Shown here: positions 26,916 to 36,833 of the stretch, piece by piece
Numbering within the stretch: position 1 is the stretch's first letter
Layout: the number at the start of each line of letters is the position of its first letter
Assembly (NCBI GenBank): GCA_015548865.1
Contig: JADMXW010000017.1
Coordinates: forward strand, 62,001 to 126,000
From: Serratia marcescens
GTDB lineage: Bacteria; Pseudomonadota; Gammaproteobacteria; Enterobacterales; Enterobacteriaceae
Direction: 5' to 3'
Length of the DNA stretch: 64,000 nt
Made by a program: the position numbers and the translations under genes
Notes under the pieces: generated by a model
Database searches by the model: none
Told to the model about the DNA's origin: nothing
Seen by the model: the letters and a program-made list of their open reading frames with translations, nothing else

Positions 26916-28190
26916 TCAATCCAGTAACGTTGCCAGACGCGCGGCAACGTCCGCTTGCGCCAAAATATCCTGCTCGCCGCTGCTCAGATTTTTCACAACC
27001 ACCTGACCGGAAGCCACTTCGTTTTCACCCAGCACCAGTGCAATACGAGCGCCCCATTTATCCGCACGAGCAAACTGTTTCTTAAAATTGCCGCCGCCGT
27101 AGTTGGTCATCAATTTCAGTTCAGGTAACGCATCACGCAGCGTTTCAGCCAATCGAATTGCGGCTGACTGCGTGCCGACACCGGAGGAAATCAGATACAC
27201 ATCTACGCCGGGTAATGCCGTGAAATTCGGATTAACAGACTGCACCAACAGCACCAAACGCTCCAGCCCCATGGCAAAGCCTACTGCTGGCGTTGTATGC
27301 CCGCCGAGTTGTTCCACCATGCCGTCATAGCGACCGCCGGCACACACGGTACCCTGCGAGCCAAGACTGGTCGTAACCCACTCGAACACGGTGCGGTTGT
27401 AATAATCCAGTCCGCGCACCAAACGCGGATTCACCGTAAATGGGATACCCGCCTGCGTTAAAAGTTCACCCAATTGTTCAAAGTGTTGGCGAGATTCATC
27501 ATCCAGATACTCCGTCAGCACTGGCGCATCGTTTAGCAACGTCTGTATCTGCGCATTTTTGGAGTCCAGTACACGCAGCGGATTGGTGTACATGCGACGC
27601 AAGCAATCTTCATCCAGTTGATCTTTGTGCTGTTCAAGAAACGCGATCAACGCTTCACGATAGCGCGCCCGTGCTTCCAGCGAGCCGATGGAGTTCAGTT
27701 CCAACGCAACATGTTCGGCAATGCCGAGCTCACGCCACCAGCGCGCACTGAGCAGAATCAGTTCGGCATCGATATCCGGCCCTTGCAGACCAAAAACTTC
27801 ACAACCTAGCTGATGGAATTGACGATAGCGCCCTTTTTGCGGACGCTCATGGCGAAACATCGGCCCCATGTACCACAACCGCTGTTCCTGATTATAAAAA
27901 ATACCGTGTTCGATACCGGCGCGAACGCACCCAGCGGTCCCTTCTGGACGCAGCGAAAGGTTATCGCCGTTACGATCGTCGAAACTGTACATTTCTTTTT
28001 CGACTACATCCGTCACTTCACCAATCGCCCGTTTAAACAACGGGGTTTGTTCCATGATCGGCGTGCGAATTTCACTGTAACCGTAACTGCGGAGTACTTT
28101 TTTCAGGCTATCTTCAATACGCTGCCATAAGGCCGTTTCAGCAGGCAGATAATCATTCATGCCGCGTATGGCTTGGATATTTTTTGCCAC
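26916..28190 (-). CDS. hisS: histidyl-tRNA synthetase
   Basis: Charges tRNA-His with histidine in the cytoplasm. Its 424 residues match E. coli, starting at a GTG (28190). Class II motifs are present: motif 1 in the [12 protein letters not shown] region, motif 2 [17 protein letters not shown] near 108, and motif 3 [14 protein letters not shown] near 305. The histidine-specific signatures [15 protein letters not shown] and the C-terminal anticodon-binding domain are also visible. It is followed closely by yfgM, consistent with a shared transcript. Confidence 0.97.
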   Translation of the reverse strand: MAKNIQAIRGMNDYLPAETALWQRIEDSLKKVLRSYGYSEIRTPIMEQTPLFKRAIGEVTDVVEKEMYSFDDRNGDNLSLRPEGTAGCVRAGIEHGIFYNQEQRLWYMGPMFRHERPQKGRYRQFHQLGCEVFGLQGPDIDAELILLSARWWRELGIAEHVALELNSIGSLEARARYREALIAFLEQHKDQLDEDCLRRMYTNPLRVLDSKNAQIQTLLNDAPVLTEYLDDESRQHFEQLGELLTQAGIPFTVNPRLVRGLDYYNRTVFEWVTTSLGSQGTVCAGGRYDGMVEQLGGHTTPAVGFAMGLERLVLLVQSVNPNFTALPGVDVYLISSGVGTQSAAIRLAETLRDALPELKLMTNYGGGNFKKQFARADKWGARIALVLGENEVASGQVVVKNLSSGEQDILAQADVAARLATLLD

Positions 28191-28313
28191 GTCAGTTCTC
28201 TATGCGTTTTAAAATCGTTTAGTCGATAGAACCCGATTATAGGGGGTTCAATGCGCTCTGTTCAACGTTGAAGCCATCACCGAGTCAGGCGTCACTGCTG
28301 ATGCAGTGGCAGA

Positions 28314-29435
28314 TCACTTGTCTACCACATTAACCGTGATGCGCTTGGTTTCATCCAACATTGCTGCTTTAGCGCGAATTTTCGCTTCCAATTGGTCAAT
28401 CATGTCATCGTTATCAAAGCGCTCTCTCTGGCGTACGCCATCTTCATAAAAGCCGCTTTTTTTGTTACCGCCGGTCACGCCCAACGTTGAAACCAGCGCT
28501 TCACCTGGCCCGTTCACCACACAGCCGATAATGGAAACATCCATCGGCGTGATGATATCTTCCAGACGCTGTTCCAGCGCGTTAACCGTGCCGATAACAT
28601 CGAACTCCTGACGGGAGCAGGTAGGACAAGCGATAAAGTTGATGCCACGCGCGCGAATGCGCAGCGATTTGAGGATATCAAAACCGACTTTGACCTCTTC
28701 AACCGGATCGGCCGCCAGCGAAATACGCAGAGTATCGCCAATCCCTTCCGAGAGTAACAGCCCCAAACCGATCGCGGATTTGACTGCGCCACTGCGTGCG
28801 CCACCCGCTTCAGTGATCCCCAGATGCAACGGCTGATCGATACGCGCCGCCAGCAAACGATAAGATTGCACCGCCAAAAACACATCCGACGCTTTAACGC
28901 TTACTTTAAACTGATCGAAGTTGAGGCGATCCAAAATATCCACATGGCGCATTGCAGATTCCAACAACGCTTCCGGCGTAGGCTCACCATATTTTTCCTG
29001 AAGATCCTTTTCCAGTGAGCCGCCATTGACACCGATGCGAATAGGGATGTTGTTATAACGCGCGCAGTCAACCACTGAGCGGATACGCTCTTCATTTCCA
29101 ATGTTGCCGGGGTTGATACGCAAGCAGTCCACGCCATATTCCGCTACTTTCAGCGCGATGCGATAGTCAAAGTGGATATCCGCCACCAGCGGCACATTGA
29201 CCTGCTGTTTGATAAGTTTAAACGCTTCCGCCGCATCCATAGTGGGCACGGAAACGCGCACAATATCCACGCCAACACGCTCAAGCGATTTGATCTGTTT
29301 TACCGTGGCATCCACATCAGTGGTTCGGGTATTGGTCATAGACTGCACGGCGATCGGTGCGCCATCACCAATAGGCACCTTGCCGACGTAAATGCGCGTT
29401 GATTTGCGACGGACGATGGGTGCAGGGTTATGCAT
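28314..29435 (-). CDS. ispG: 4-hydroxy-3-methylbut-2-enyl diphosphate synthase (flavodoxin)
   Basis: Penultimate enzyme of the MEP isoprenoid pathway, converting MEcPP to HMBPP with a [4Fe-4S] cluster. It has 373 residues (E. coli 372). A TIM barrel spans about 1-265 ([26 protein letters not shown]). The cluster domain follows, with CPTC near 270-273, the third Cys in [10 protein letters not shown] near 305 and the catalytic Glu in that motif. It is 40 bases downstream of rodZ and precedes hisS, the conserved order. Confidence 0.97.
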   Translation of the reverse strand: MHNPAPIVRRKSTRIYVGKVPIGDGAPIAVQSMTNTRTTDVDATVKQIKSLERVGVDIVRVSVPTMDAAEAFKLIKQQVNVPLVADIHFDYRIALKVAEYGVDCLRINPGNIGNEERIRSVVDCARYNNIPIRIGVNGGSLEKDLQEKYGEPTPEALLESAMRHVDILDRLNFDQFKVSVKASDVFLAVQSYRLLAARIDQPLHLGITEAGGARSGAVKSAIGLGLLLSEGIGDTLRISLAADPVEEVKVGFDILKSLRIRARGINFIACPTCSRQEFDVIGTVNALEQRLEDIITPMDVSIIGCVVNGPGEALVSTLGVTGGNKKSGFYEDGVRQRERFDNDDMIDQLEAKIRAKAAMLDETKRITVNVVDK

Positions 29436-29475
29436 TACTTCTTCTCCACGTTTACAGCATCACCAGCACCGGAAA

Positions 29476-30453
29476 CTACTCCGCTGCCAGCGTCAGACGA
29501 GCAACCTGGTTGCTTCTTACAAACCGGCTCAAGTCTACCGGTTTACCTTGATACTGAATCTGTACTGCCGCTGGCGCACCAATCTTCAAGCGATAGGGTG
29601 CCTGGCCACTCAGGTTTAAGGCACTGCCGCTGCGCTGCACGCCGCTGTACAGTTTTTTGCCTGCTGCGTCTGTTACCTCAAGCCAGCAATCGGCACTAAA
29701 GGTCATGGCAATGGTATTGCCATTGTCGCTTGCAGGCGTCGCGTTCTGTGAAAGAGCACCCTCTGTTACAGTCGGGGGGGTTGTCGTAGCAGGCGTACCA
29801 TTATTTGCCTGCGGTGCCGCCACTGGCGCACTATTGGTATTGACTGCATTTGCCGCAGGCGTATTCGTAGTAGCCGAATTCGCAGCAGGGTTTGCACCTT
29901 CCGGTGCAGCCGGCGCAATCTGTGTCAGATCGATGGTCTGCGATCCGCTATTATCAAGCGGAACAGCGGCTTGCCCCTCAGCACCTTCAGGTGTATTGGC
30001 AGCAGCATGATCGACCATTGTACTGATCTCCTGCTGCTGAACCTGATAATTCTGCCACCACCAAGCTCCAGTCAGGCCTAATACCACCAGCACAACCAGC
30101 CAGGTAAATGACATCAACCAACCATCGCGTTTCTTACGGCTTTTCCCTAATGCAAAACCTTGCATTGAGGTCACGTTGGCAATTTTCGGCACCACGTGTT
30201 TATCCAACACCGGCAGCAGTTCACTTTCCGGCAAATGCACCAATTTTGCATAAGAACGGATATACCCACGCAAAAAGGTGGGCGCTAAATCTGGCGAGGT
30301 GCTGCCCTCTTCAATCTCTCGCACAGTGGTAACTTTAAGGCATAAACGTTCAGCGACAGTTTGCTGCGTCAATCCCATATGCTCACGCGCCTGACGCAGA
30401 CGTTCGCCAGGCGTGGCTGGGGTGGTATTCTCTAGAGTGGCTTCAGTATTCAT
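29476..30453 (-). CDS. rodZ: cell-shape protein RodZ
   Basis: A bitopic inner-membrane protein that links MreB filaments to the elongation machinery. It has 325 residues (E. coli 337). A cytoplasmic Xre-type helix-turn-helix covers about 15-85 ([33 protein letters not shown]), then a basic stretch SRKKRDGW, one membrane helix (about 112-130, [15 protein letters not shown]), a Pro/Ala/Thr/Asn-rich periplasmic linker and a C-terminal DUF4115 beta domain ([20 protein letters not shown]). Its start overlaps the end of pilW by 11 bases. Confidence 0.95.
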   Translation of the reverse strand: MNTEATLENTTPATPGERLRQAREHMGLTQQTVAERLCLKVTTVREIEEGSTSPDLAPTFLRGYIRSYAKLVHLPESELLPVLDKHVVPKIANVTSMQGFALGKSRKKRDGWLMSFTWLVVLVVLGLTGAWWWQNYQVQQQEISTMVDHAAANTPEGAEGQAAVPLDNSGSQTIDLTQIAPAAPEGANPAANSATTNTPAANAVNTNSAPVAAPQANNGTPATTTPPTVTEGALSQNATPASDNGNTIAMTFSADCWLEVTDAAGKKLYSGVQRSGSALNLSGQAPYRLKIGAPAAVQIQYQGKPVDLSRFVRSNQVARLTLAAE

Positions 30454-31216
30454 TAGCTAAGAACTGCTGGTACTGTTTAGATTGTGGAAAACTTCGCGCC
30501 AGCCTGTCGCCATGATAGTTACGCTCATCATCACGGCCCGCCAACGCAGCGAAACGAATCTCTAACCATAAACTCTCAGCGCTGGCCGGAAGACTATGGT
30601 GATAAACATCCAAAAGGAGCCTGGCTTGGTTAAATTGTCGGGTAGTCAGTCTCTGTCCAACCTCACTGAGCACCCTGTCGCCTTTTGTCGGATCATAGTG
30701 TAGCGCGCGAACTAAAAATGTGCGTGCTTCATCACATTCTCCTGCTTTGAAATGACAATATCCCGCGTTTTCCAAAGCCTGAGCAACTTCCCGATAATCA
30801 GGGCGTTGCGCCGCAGTGCTGAACTGTTTCTGCGCCGCTACATACTGCCCTAAACTACAGAGAAACGCACCGTAATTATTCATTACGCTGCCATTTTCCG
30901 GCGCCTGATGCAGTGCTTTTTGATAGCGCTGTTCTGCCGCACCATAATCGCCAATGCGCTGCTCATACAGCGCCATTCCCAACTGAGTGCGATAATCGCC
31001 TGGAGCGGCCTCGACGGCACTGGACAAGTTACGTCGTGCCGCGTCAAGGTCATCTCGTTCAAGGTAAGCCATACCCAGTTGTAGCCGTGCGGTAACCAGC
31101 GTGTTATTCACAGGCGATCGCTGCACTTTTGCACACCCGGTCAACAGTAGCAGAACGATACCGAGTGCAAATGAAACAATAAATTGTACATACTCTTGCT
31201 GAATACGGGGCGTCAT
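30443..31216 (-). CDS. pilW: type IV pilus biogenesis/stability TPR lipoprotein PilW (PilF)
   Basis: The start ATG 31216 ([12 protein letters not shown]) has a GGAG site 8 bases upstream; the frame stays open to 31264. The 257-residue product has a lipoprotein signal with lipobox LTGC and then TPR repeats ([68 protein letters not shown]). PilW/PilF is the outer-membrane pilotin that helps assemble the PilQ secretin, and in many enterobacteria it persists beside rlmN and rodZ. Overlap with rodZ indicates co-translation. No other pilus gene is in the window. Confidence 0.88.
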   Translation of the reverse strand: MTPRIQQEYVQFIVSFALGIVLLLLTGCAKVQRSPVNNTLVTARLQLGMAYLERDDLDAARRNLSSAVEAAPGDYRTQLGMALYEQRIGDYGAAEQRYQKALHQAPENGSVMNNYGAFLCSLGQYVAAQKQFSTAAQRPDYREVAQALENAGYCHFKAGECDEARTFLVRALHYDPTKGDRVLSEVGQRLTTRQFNQARLLLDVYHHSLPASAESLWLEIRFAALAGRDDERNYHGDRLARSFPQSKQYQQFLANEY

Positions 31217-31405
31217 CCTGACTCTCCGGTGGTAAACGGATTCCCTGTCCGTGCACAACCACACCTACTTCTATACCTTCCTCTACAGCCACCATTGCAT
31301 ATTCAGCAGATACAGTGTGGTATCACGGACGCCATCATATGCCGATGAAAGGCATTTGGCACCCTGATTTGATGCCGATGCCGTTTCATTAAGCACATTA
31401 GAGCA

Positions 31406-32623
31406 TTAGACCGCTTTCACCTGAATTGGTTCACCCGCACGTTTGGTTCTGAGCGTGCGCTTGGTACGATCGACCACTTCGCCAGCCAACTGGCCGCAAG
31501 CGGCATCGATATCGTCACCGCGTGTTTTGCGAACGATGGTGGTGAAGCCGTATTCCATCAATACTTTGGAGAAACGGTCTACGCGGCTGTTGGAACTGCG
31601 ACCATACGGCGCACCGGGGAACGGGTTCCAAGGGATCAGATTAATTTTGCAGGGAGTATCCTTTAAACACTCGGCAAGCTGATGAGCATGTTCCGTGCCG
31701 TCATTGATATGATCCAGCAACACATATTCCACTGTGACGCGCCCCTGATTGGCATTGGATTTTTCCAGATAGCGGCGCACGGCAGATAAAAAGGTGGCAA
31801 TGTCATATTTTTTGTTGATCGGCATGATTTCATTGCGGATTTCATCCGTCGGCGCGTGCAGAGATATCGCCAACGCAACATCAATCATATCACCCAATTT
31901 ATCCAGCGCTGGCACCACGCCGGAAGTGGAAAGCGTCACGCGGCGCTTAGACAAACCAAAGCCGAAGTCATCCAGCATGATCTCCATCGCAGGTACCACA
32001 TTGTTCAGGTTGAGCAACGGCTCCCCCATTCCCATCATCACGACGTTGGTGATCGGACGCTGACCAGTGACTTTTTGGGCACCGATAATTTTCGCGGCAC
32101 GCCACACCTGACCAATGATTTCCGAAACACGCAGGTTACGATTGAATCCCTGCTGCGCCGTAGAGCAAAACTTGCATTCAAGGGCACAGCCCACCTGCGA
32201 GGAGACGCAAAGCGTGGCGCGATCTTCTTCCGGAATGTACACGGTCTCGACACGCTGCCCACCGACCAGAATAGCCCATTTGATGGTACCGTCTGAGGAG
32301 CGTTGTTCAGCCACCACCTCCGGCGCACGGATCTCGGCGATCTGCTGTAATTTCTGACGTAACACTTTGTTGATATCCGTCATTTCGGCGAAATCATCAC
32401 TACAGTAGTGATACATCCACTTCATCACCTGATCAGCGCGGAACGGCTTCTCACCAATGGAAGCAAAAAAGGCGCGCATTTGCTGACGGTTCAAATCCAA
32501 CAAGTTGATTTTTTCACCGTCCGTTTTAACGACGGGTGCGGCATCAGCAGTTGACGAACAGGTGGTTGCAGACAGAGTCGTGCTTTCCGCTAAAGACGGG
32601 GACTGGGATTGGGACATGCTCAT
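31406..32623 (-). CDS. rlmN: dual-specificity 23S rRNA m2A2503 / tRNA m2A37 methyltransferase
   Basis: A radical-SAM enzyme that methylates A2503 of 23S rRNA and A37 of some tRNAs. The start ATG 32623 follows an AAGAG site and gives 405 residues (E. coli 384; the extra length is a Ser/Thr-rich N-terminal tail). The radical-SAM cluster motif is CALECKFC, and the core includes [12 protein letters not shown] and [16 protein letters not shown]. The C-terminal catalytic Cys is in [11 protein letters not shown]. It is first of the rlmN-pilW-rodZ-ispG run, with a 189-base gap before pilW. Confidence 0.96.
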   Translation of the reverse strand: MSMSQSQSPSLAESTTLSATTCSSTADAAPVVKTDGEKINLLDLNRQQMRAFFASIGEKPFRADQVMKWMYHYCSDDFAEMTDINKVLRQKLQQIAEIRAPEVVAEQRSSDGTIKWAILVGGQRVETVYIPEEDRATLCVSSQVGCALECKFCSTAQQGFNRNLRVSEIIGQVWRAAKIIGAQKVTGQRPITNVVMMGMGEPLLNLNNVVPAMEIMLDDFGFGLSKRRVTLSTSGVVPALDKLGDMIDVALAISLHAPTDEIRNEIMPINKKYDIATFLSAVRRYLEKSNANQGRVTVEYVLLDHINDGTEHAHQLAECLKDTPCKINLIPWNPFPGAPYGRSSNSRVDRFSKVLMEYGFTTIVRKTRGDDIDAACGQLAGEVVDRTKRTLRTKRAGEPIQVKAV

Positions 32624-32707
32624 AATGGTAACTCTTGGCCTCGTTGTTACACGTTGTGGCGCGACAGATGACAATAATATAGACCCTAAATAATGCGAGT
32701 TGCAGGA

Positions 32708-32857
32708 CAAAACGTTAACGTTTTGAACAGCGCTTGCGCTGGCCCGAAGGCGGAACCTCTGGGATGAGGTTCATCAATCCCGATGAGCTTACTCAGATAA
32801 GTGATTCGGGTGAACGAGCGCAACCAACGCCTATGCAACTTGAAGTATGACGGGTAC
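32708..32857. repeat. structured intergenic repeat element between ndk and rlmN
   Basis: It begins with a perfect 18-base palindrome, CAAAACGTTAACGTTTTG (32708-32725). It then has nested complementary arms: TTGCGCT (32734-32740) with AGCGCAA (32817-32823), enclosing AACCTC/GAGGTT (32754-32759/32766-32771) and CCCGA/TCGGG (32779-32783/32806-32810). It ends with ACTTGAAGTATGACGGGTAC. The end resembles tails of repeats common in Pectobacterium and relatives. A similar tail, TACCCGTTATATTTCAA, lies near 40718-40734 in the other orientation. No coding potential. Confidence 0.6.
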
Positions 32858-32870
32858 AAATAAAGAAACA

Positions 32871-32901
32871 CCCCGGAAAAACAGCGCGTGCTCATCCGGG
32901 G
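32871..32901. repeat. inverted repeat downstream of ndk
   Basis: CCCCGGA (32871-32877) pairs with TCCGGGG (32895-32901) around a 17-base loop. It lies 86 bases beyond the ndk stop, past a better terminator candidate. It may be part of the repeat-rich spacer. Confidence 0.4.
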
Positions 32902-32967
32902 CGCGGCATTGTACAAAGTTTAAAACAGCGATGCTACCGCCGTCGTGTTTTTTTACGTTTGACGGAA

Positions 32968-32996
32968 GAAAAATCGCCGCAACAGATTAACGGCGA
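32968..32996 (-). terminator. rho-independent terminator overlapping the ndk stop
   Basis: TCGCCG (32974-32979) pairs with CGGCGA (32991-32996), and the loop includes the ndk stop codon. On the minus strand the stem is followed by a run of five T. Confidence 0.65.
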
Positions 32997-33418
32997 CGCG
33001 GGCAGATTTCTTCAGCACTGAAGAAATAAGCAATCTCACGCGCAGCAGATTCTGGCGAATCAGAGCCATGTACGGCATTTTCGGTAAAACTGTCTGCGTA
33101 ATCAGCGCGCAGCGTACCCGCCAGTGCATTCGCAGGATTAGTGGCCCCCATGATATCGCGGTTACGCTGAATCGCGTTCTCCCCTTCCAACACCTGCACC
33201 ATGATCGGACCAGAGGTCATGAAATCGACCAGACCGTCAAAAAATGGTTTGCCCTGATGCTCGGCATAGAACCCTTCAGCCTGTTCACGGGTTAATTGCA
33301 CCATTTTGGCGGCTACCAGCGTGAAGCCGGCGCTCTCAAAACGCGCGTAAATGGCACCGATAGCATTCTTGGCTACTGCATTGGGTTTTACGATGGAAAA
33401 GGTACGTTCTACCGTCAT
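32987..33418 (-). CDS. ndk: nucleoside diphosphate kinase
   Basis: Transfers the gamma phosphate between nucleoside triphosphates and diphosphates. It has 143 residues, the usual length. The catalytic His is in [12 protein letters not shown] near residue 117, with [11 protein letters not shown] at the nucleotide site and the Kpn loop region RADYADSF. It is a single gene, as in E. coli. A TATAAT lies at 33495-33500 on the minus strand, about 77 bases upstream, as a possible -10 element. Confidence 0.97.
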   Translation of the reverse strand: MTVERTFSIVKPNAVAKNAIGAIYARFESAGFTLVAAKMVQLTREQAEGFYAEHQGKPFFDGLVDFMTSGPIMVQVLEGENAIQRNRDIMGATNPANALAGTLRADYADSFTENAVHGSDSPESAAREIAYFFSAEEICPRRR

Positions 33419-33652
33419 ATTGACCTCATTATGTCACACGCTAATAACGACCGGATTAAAAGAATTATCATACCGGTCAGTGAAAGTGGCGCCGATTATA
33501 GGGTGGCAACATTCCCTTGCCTATCGGCTTATATAACATTTTCTTAAAAAAATCGTATCTTTTTGTCACGTCATTACGCCTATTGCGACGCGGACGCGCA
33601 AATATGCCGTTCACGGCAATCGTTGCGCGATCACACTTCCCAGAGTAATTTG

Positions 33653-33667
33653 TTACCTTTCAGGTAA
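33653..33667. promoter_or_regulatory. interrupted palindrome upstream of the alpha-glucoside PTS operon (distal)
   Basis: TTACCT-TTC-AGGTAA, a perfect 6-3-6 inverted repeat about 130 bases before the PTS start. Its ACCT/AGGT core recurs in the proximal palindrome at 33743. It is a candidate operator for the linked RpiR regulator; that assignment is inferred. Confidence 0.5.
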
Positions 33668-33742
33668 TTTGTTTTTAAAACAATAAGATAACTAGAATTA
33701 TTGAACCATTCACTGCTAGGATTCGTCTGTACACTACCCCTC

Positions 33743-33757
33743 TCAGGTTACACCTGA
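33743..33757. promoter_or_regulatory. interrupted palindrome upstream of the alpha-glucoside PTS operon (proximal)
   Basis: TCAGGT-TAC-ACCTGA, a perfect 6-3-6 inverted repeat ending 40 bases before the PTS start codon. The position fits an operator over or just after a promoter. With the copy at 33653 it forms a pair 90 bases apart (about nine helical turns), compatible with looping. Confidence 0.55.
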
Positions 33758-33797
33758 CAGACGTTACCCTTAACAATAGCCACGAAGAGGGCACAAA

Positions 33798-35354
33798 ATG
33801 AAAAGAGCCGTCAATGCGTTGCAGAATTTCGGCAAATCGCTGTACGGTCCGGTGCTGATCCTGCCAATCGTCGGGTTGTTTATCGCGTTTGGCAATGTGT
33901 TCGGTAACGGCAACCTGGCCGAATATCTGCCTTTGCTACACCACCCCATTATTCAGAATTTTGGTCAGTTGATCGCCAAATCCGCCGTTGCCATTCTGGC
34001 AAATCTTGCATTGGTATTTGCTGTCGGCATCCCTATCGGCCTTGCTGCACGTGACAAAGGCTATGCCGCCCTGATCGGATTGGTAACCTTTATTATTTTC
34101 ATCAACGCGATGAATATTACGCTGCAAATGCAGGGAAAACTGGTGCCAGCGGCAGAAATGCGCCCTGCCGGGCAAGCCATGGTGCTGGGCGTGCAAGTGC
34201 TGGAAATGGGCGTTTTCGCCGGTATCCTCATCGGTGCGTTTGCTGGCTATCTGTTTAACCGTTATTCCAGCAAACAGTTTAACGGCGCGATGGCTATCTA
34301 TTCAGGCCACTGTTTTGTGACTATTCTGGCGATTCCTAGCGCTATTTTGCTTGGATTTGTCATGAGCTCCATCTGGCCCTATGCCCAGCAGGGTATTAGT
34401 GCACTCGCCTTTGCGATTAAAGGCGCAGGGCCGTTCGGTGTAGCGATTTACGGCTTCCTTGAACGCATTCTGATCCCAACAGGGCTGCATCACTTGGTCT
34501 ACACCCCGTTCTTATACACCGAGCTGGGCGGAACCGCTGAGGTATGCGGCAAACTGTATCAGGGCGCACGTAATATTTATTTCGCTGAAATGGCTTGCCC
34601 GAGCGTCACGCAATTGAGCCCGACCGTCGCCTGGGATGCACGCGGCATCAGTAAAATGTTTGGCCTGACCGCTGCGGCACTGGCGATGTATGTCACTGCC
34701 AAGCCAGAAAAACGTATCGCAGCCAAGGCCATTCTTATTCCCGCGGCCTTTACCTCTTTCCTGCTCGGCGTCACCGAACCGTTAGAGTTCTCCTTCCTGT
34801 TTGTCGCACCGTTACTGTTTGTGGTACACGCCGTGTTGACCGGGTTGGGGATGATGCTGTTCTCGTTGCTTGGTGTACATGCGATTGGTGCTAACGGCGT
34901 GATCGATTTCCTGCTCTATAACCTGCCGCTGGGTATCGCAAAATCTAACTGGCCAATGTACATCGCTGTTGGTCTGACCATGTCGGTTATTTACTTCTTT
35001 GTCTTCCGTACTTTGATCCTTTACTTCGATATGCCTACACCAGGGCGTGAAGCAGATGAGGACGAGACACGTCTTTATTCCAAAACCGACTATCAGAGCA
35101 AAGCTCAGGAAAAAGGCAGTAACGTTCCAGACGGTACCGTCGTTATCGCCGGGCTGGGCGGCAAACCCAATATTGAAGTGGTAGACAACTGTTACACCCG
35201 ACTGCGGGTAACAGTGAAAGACACCGCGCTGGTTGACGACCAACAGTTGAAATCCACCGGTGCCAAGGCCGTGATCCGCCAGGGTAACAATGTTCAGGTG
35301 GTGTATGGACTGCATGTAAAAACCGTTCGTGAAGCCGTAGAAAATGCGCTTTAA
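33798..35354 (+). CDS. PTS alpha-glucoside (maltose-type) permease, EIICB fusion
   Basis: A 518-residue membrane permease that phosphorylates its sugar during uptake. EIIC covers about 1-410, with multiple helices and the family block GVTEPLEFSFLFVAPLLF; ERILIPTGLHHLVYTPF is the conserved substrate loop. EIIB covers about 440-518, with the phosphocysteine in VVDNCYTRLRVTV. No EIIA is encoded, so the general glucose EIIA (Crr) probably donates phosphate. It is followed 13 bases later by a GH4 6-phospho-alpha-glucosidase, as in the glv and agl (sucrose-isomer) operons. Substrate choices are maltose, trehalulose, palatinose or related alpha-glucosides. Confidence 0.9.
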   Translation: MKRAVNALQNFGKSLYGPVLILPIVGLFIAFGNVFGNGNLAEYLPLLHHPIIQNFGQLIAKSAVAILANLALVFAVGIPIGLAARDKGYAALIGLVTFIIFINAMNITLQMQGKLVPAAEMRPAGQAMVLGVQVLEMGVFAGILIGAFAGYLFNRYSSKQFNGAMAIYSGHCFVTILAIPSAILLGFVMSSIWPYAQQGISALAFAIKGAGPFGVAIYGFLERILIPTGLHHLVYTPFLYTELGGTAEVCGKLYQGARNIYFAEMACPSVTQLSPTVAWDARGISKMFGLTAAALAMYVTAKPEKRIAAKAILIPAAFTSFLLGVTEPLEFSFLFVAPLLFVVHAVLTGLGMMLFSLLGVHAIGANGVIDFLLYNLPLGIAKSNWPMYIAVGLTMSVIYFFVFRTLILYFDMPTPGREADEDETRLYSKTDYQSKAQEKGSNVPDGTVVIAGLGGKPNIEVVDNCYTRLRVTVKDTALVDDQQLKSTGAKAVIRQGNNVQVVYGLHVKTVREAVENAL

Positions 35355-35367
35355 AAGGAGACAGACG

Positions 35368-36747
35368 ATGACTAAACCCCCCTTCATCCTCACCATTGCC
35401 GGCGGCGGTAGCACCTATACGCCAGGTATTGTGAAAAGCCTGATGGTGCGCCTGACGGACTTCCCGCTTGCCGAGATCCGCCTATATGACATTGATAGTC
35501 AACGTCAAGACACCATTGCACCAGTGGTTGAAAAAGTCATTCGCGATCACAGTGACAGTATTCGCTTCTCTGTTACCGCCGATCCGGAAGTGGCCTTTTC
35601 GGGCGCGCATTTTGTGTTTGCACAGATGCGCGTCGGACAATACAAAATGCGCGAGCAGGATGAGAAGATTCCACTGCGCCACGGCGTAGTCGGGCAAGAA
35701 ACCTGCGGCCCTGGTGGATTGGCTTACGGTCTGCGTACCATCCTACCAATGGTTGAACTGATCGATCTGGTTGAGCGCTTCGCACATAAAGATGCCTGGA
35801 TTGTTAACTACTCCAACCCAGCGGCCATTGTCGCGGAAGGGATCCGTCGTCTGCGCCCTGATGCTCGAGTACTTAATATCTGTGATATGCCGGTGGCAGC
35901 GATGCGCAATATCGCCGCCGTACTGGGCGTAAAACGCGAAGACATTACCGTTGATTACTTCGGTCTGAATCACTTTGGCTGGTTTACTCGGGTATTGGTT
36001 GATGGTGAAGATCGCTTACCGCAACTGCGCGAGCATATCGCGCGTTACGGTCTGCTAACGGCCAACGCTGCTGACACCGATCCGCAGCATGCCGATCCCT
36101 CGTGGGTGAAAACCTGGCGTAATATCAAACCAGTGATGGATCACTTCCCTGAATTTGTGCCAAATCCCTATTTGCAGTACTACCTGATGCCTAACGATAT
36201 AGTAGCCCATCAGGATCCTAACTACACCCGCGCCAATGAAGTGATGGATGGCCGCGAGAAGAAGCTTTTTGCTGCCGCTGCGACTTACAAACAAACCGGT
36301 ATTTTGCCAGACGCATTCCATGTAGGCGTGCACGGTGCGTTTATCGTCGACGTTGCCTGCTCACTGGCGTTTGACCTACGCCAGCGCCATCTAGTGATCG
36401 TCGAGAATAAAGGGGCAATTGCCAATCTTCCCTATGACGCGATGGTAGAAGTGCCCGCTTATATTACCGCTCATGGGCCAGAACCGGTTCGCATGGGCAA
36501 TGTGCCGACGTTCCACCGCGCGCTGCTGGAACAGCAACTGGCCTCTGAGCAATTACTGGTAGAGGCGACCCTTGAAGGCAGCTACGAGAAAGCGTTGCAG
36601 GCGTTCACGCTCAATCGAACCGTACCCACCATGCAGCACGCCAAAGCAATCCTTGATGAAATGATCGAGGCAAACCGGGAATACTGGCCACAGTTGAAAC
36701 AAGCCTACCAGAACGGCGTGGCAGTGAACGTGGGCAAATCCGAATAG
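35368..36747 (+). CDS. 6-phospho-alpha-glucosidase, glycoside hydrolase family 4 (GlvA/AglB-like)
   Basis: Splits phosphorylated alpha-glucosides delivered by the upstream PTS. The start ATG 35368 has an AAAAGGAG site 7 bases upstream; 459 residues. GH4 uses NAD and a divalent metal: the dinucleotide loop is IAGGGSTYTPG at the N-terminus, and metal and substrate residues are in YSNPAAIVAEG, NICDMP and LNHFGWFTRV. The segment REQDEKIPLRHGVVGQETCGPGG is nearly the same as in Klebsiella AglB, as I recall it. It forms a two-gene operon with the PTS gene. The alpha rather than beta assignment rests on this resemblance. Confidence 0.88.
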   Translation: MTKPPFILTIAGGGSTYTPGIVKSLMVRLTDFPLAEIRLYDIDSQRQDTIAPVVEKVIRDHSDSIRFSVTADPEVAFSGAHFVFAQMRVGQYKMREQDEKIPLRHGVVGQETCGPGGLAYGLRTILPMVELIDLVERFAHKDAWIVNYSNPAAIVAEGIRRLRPDARVLNICDMPVAAMRNIAAVLGVKREDITVDYFGLNHFGWFTRVLVDGEDRLPQLREHIARYGLLTANAADTDPQHADPSWVKTWRNIKPVMDHFPEFVPNPYLQYYLMPNDIVAHQDPNYTRANEVMDGREKKLFAAAATYKQTGILPDAFHVGVHGAFIVDVACSLAFDLRQRHLVIVENKGAIANLPYDAMVEVPAYITAHGPEPVRMGNVPTFHRALLEQQLASEQLLVEATLEGSYEKALQAFTLNRTVPTMQHAKAILDEMIEANREYWPQLKQAYQNGVAVNVGKSE

Positions 36748-36833
36748 CGGCTTGTCGGAAAAGGAAAAATGGCTGACAATATTTACCACTGTTTCACTCA
36801 GGGTGGCATGTACCACCCTTGCGTGGGGTTTAT

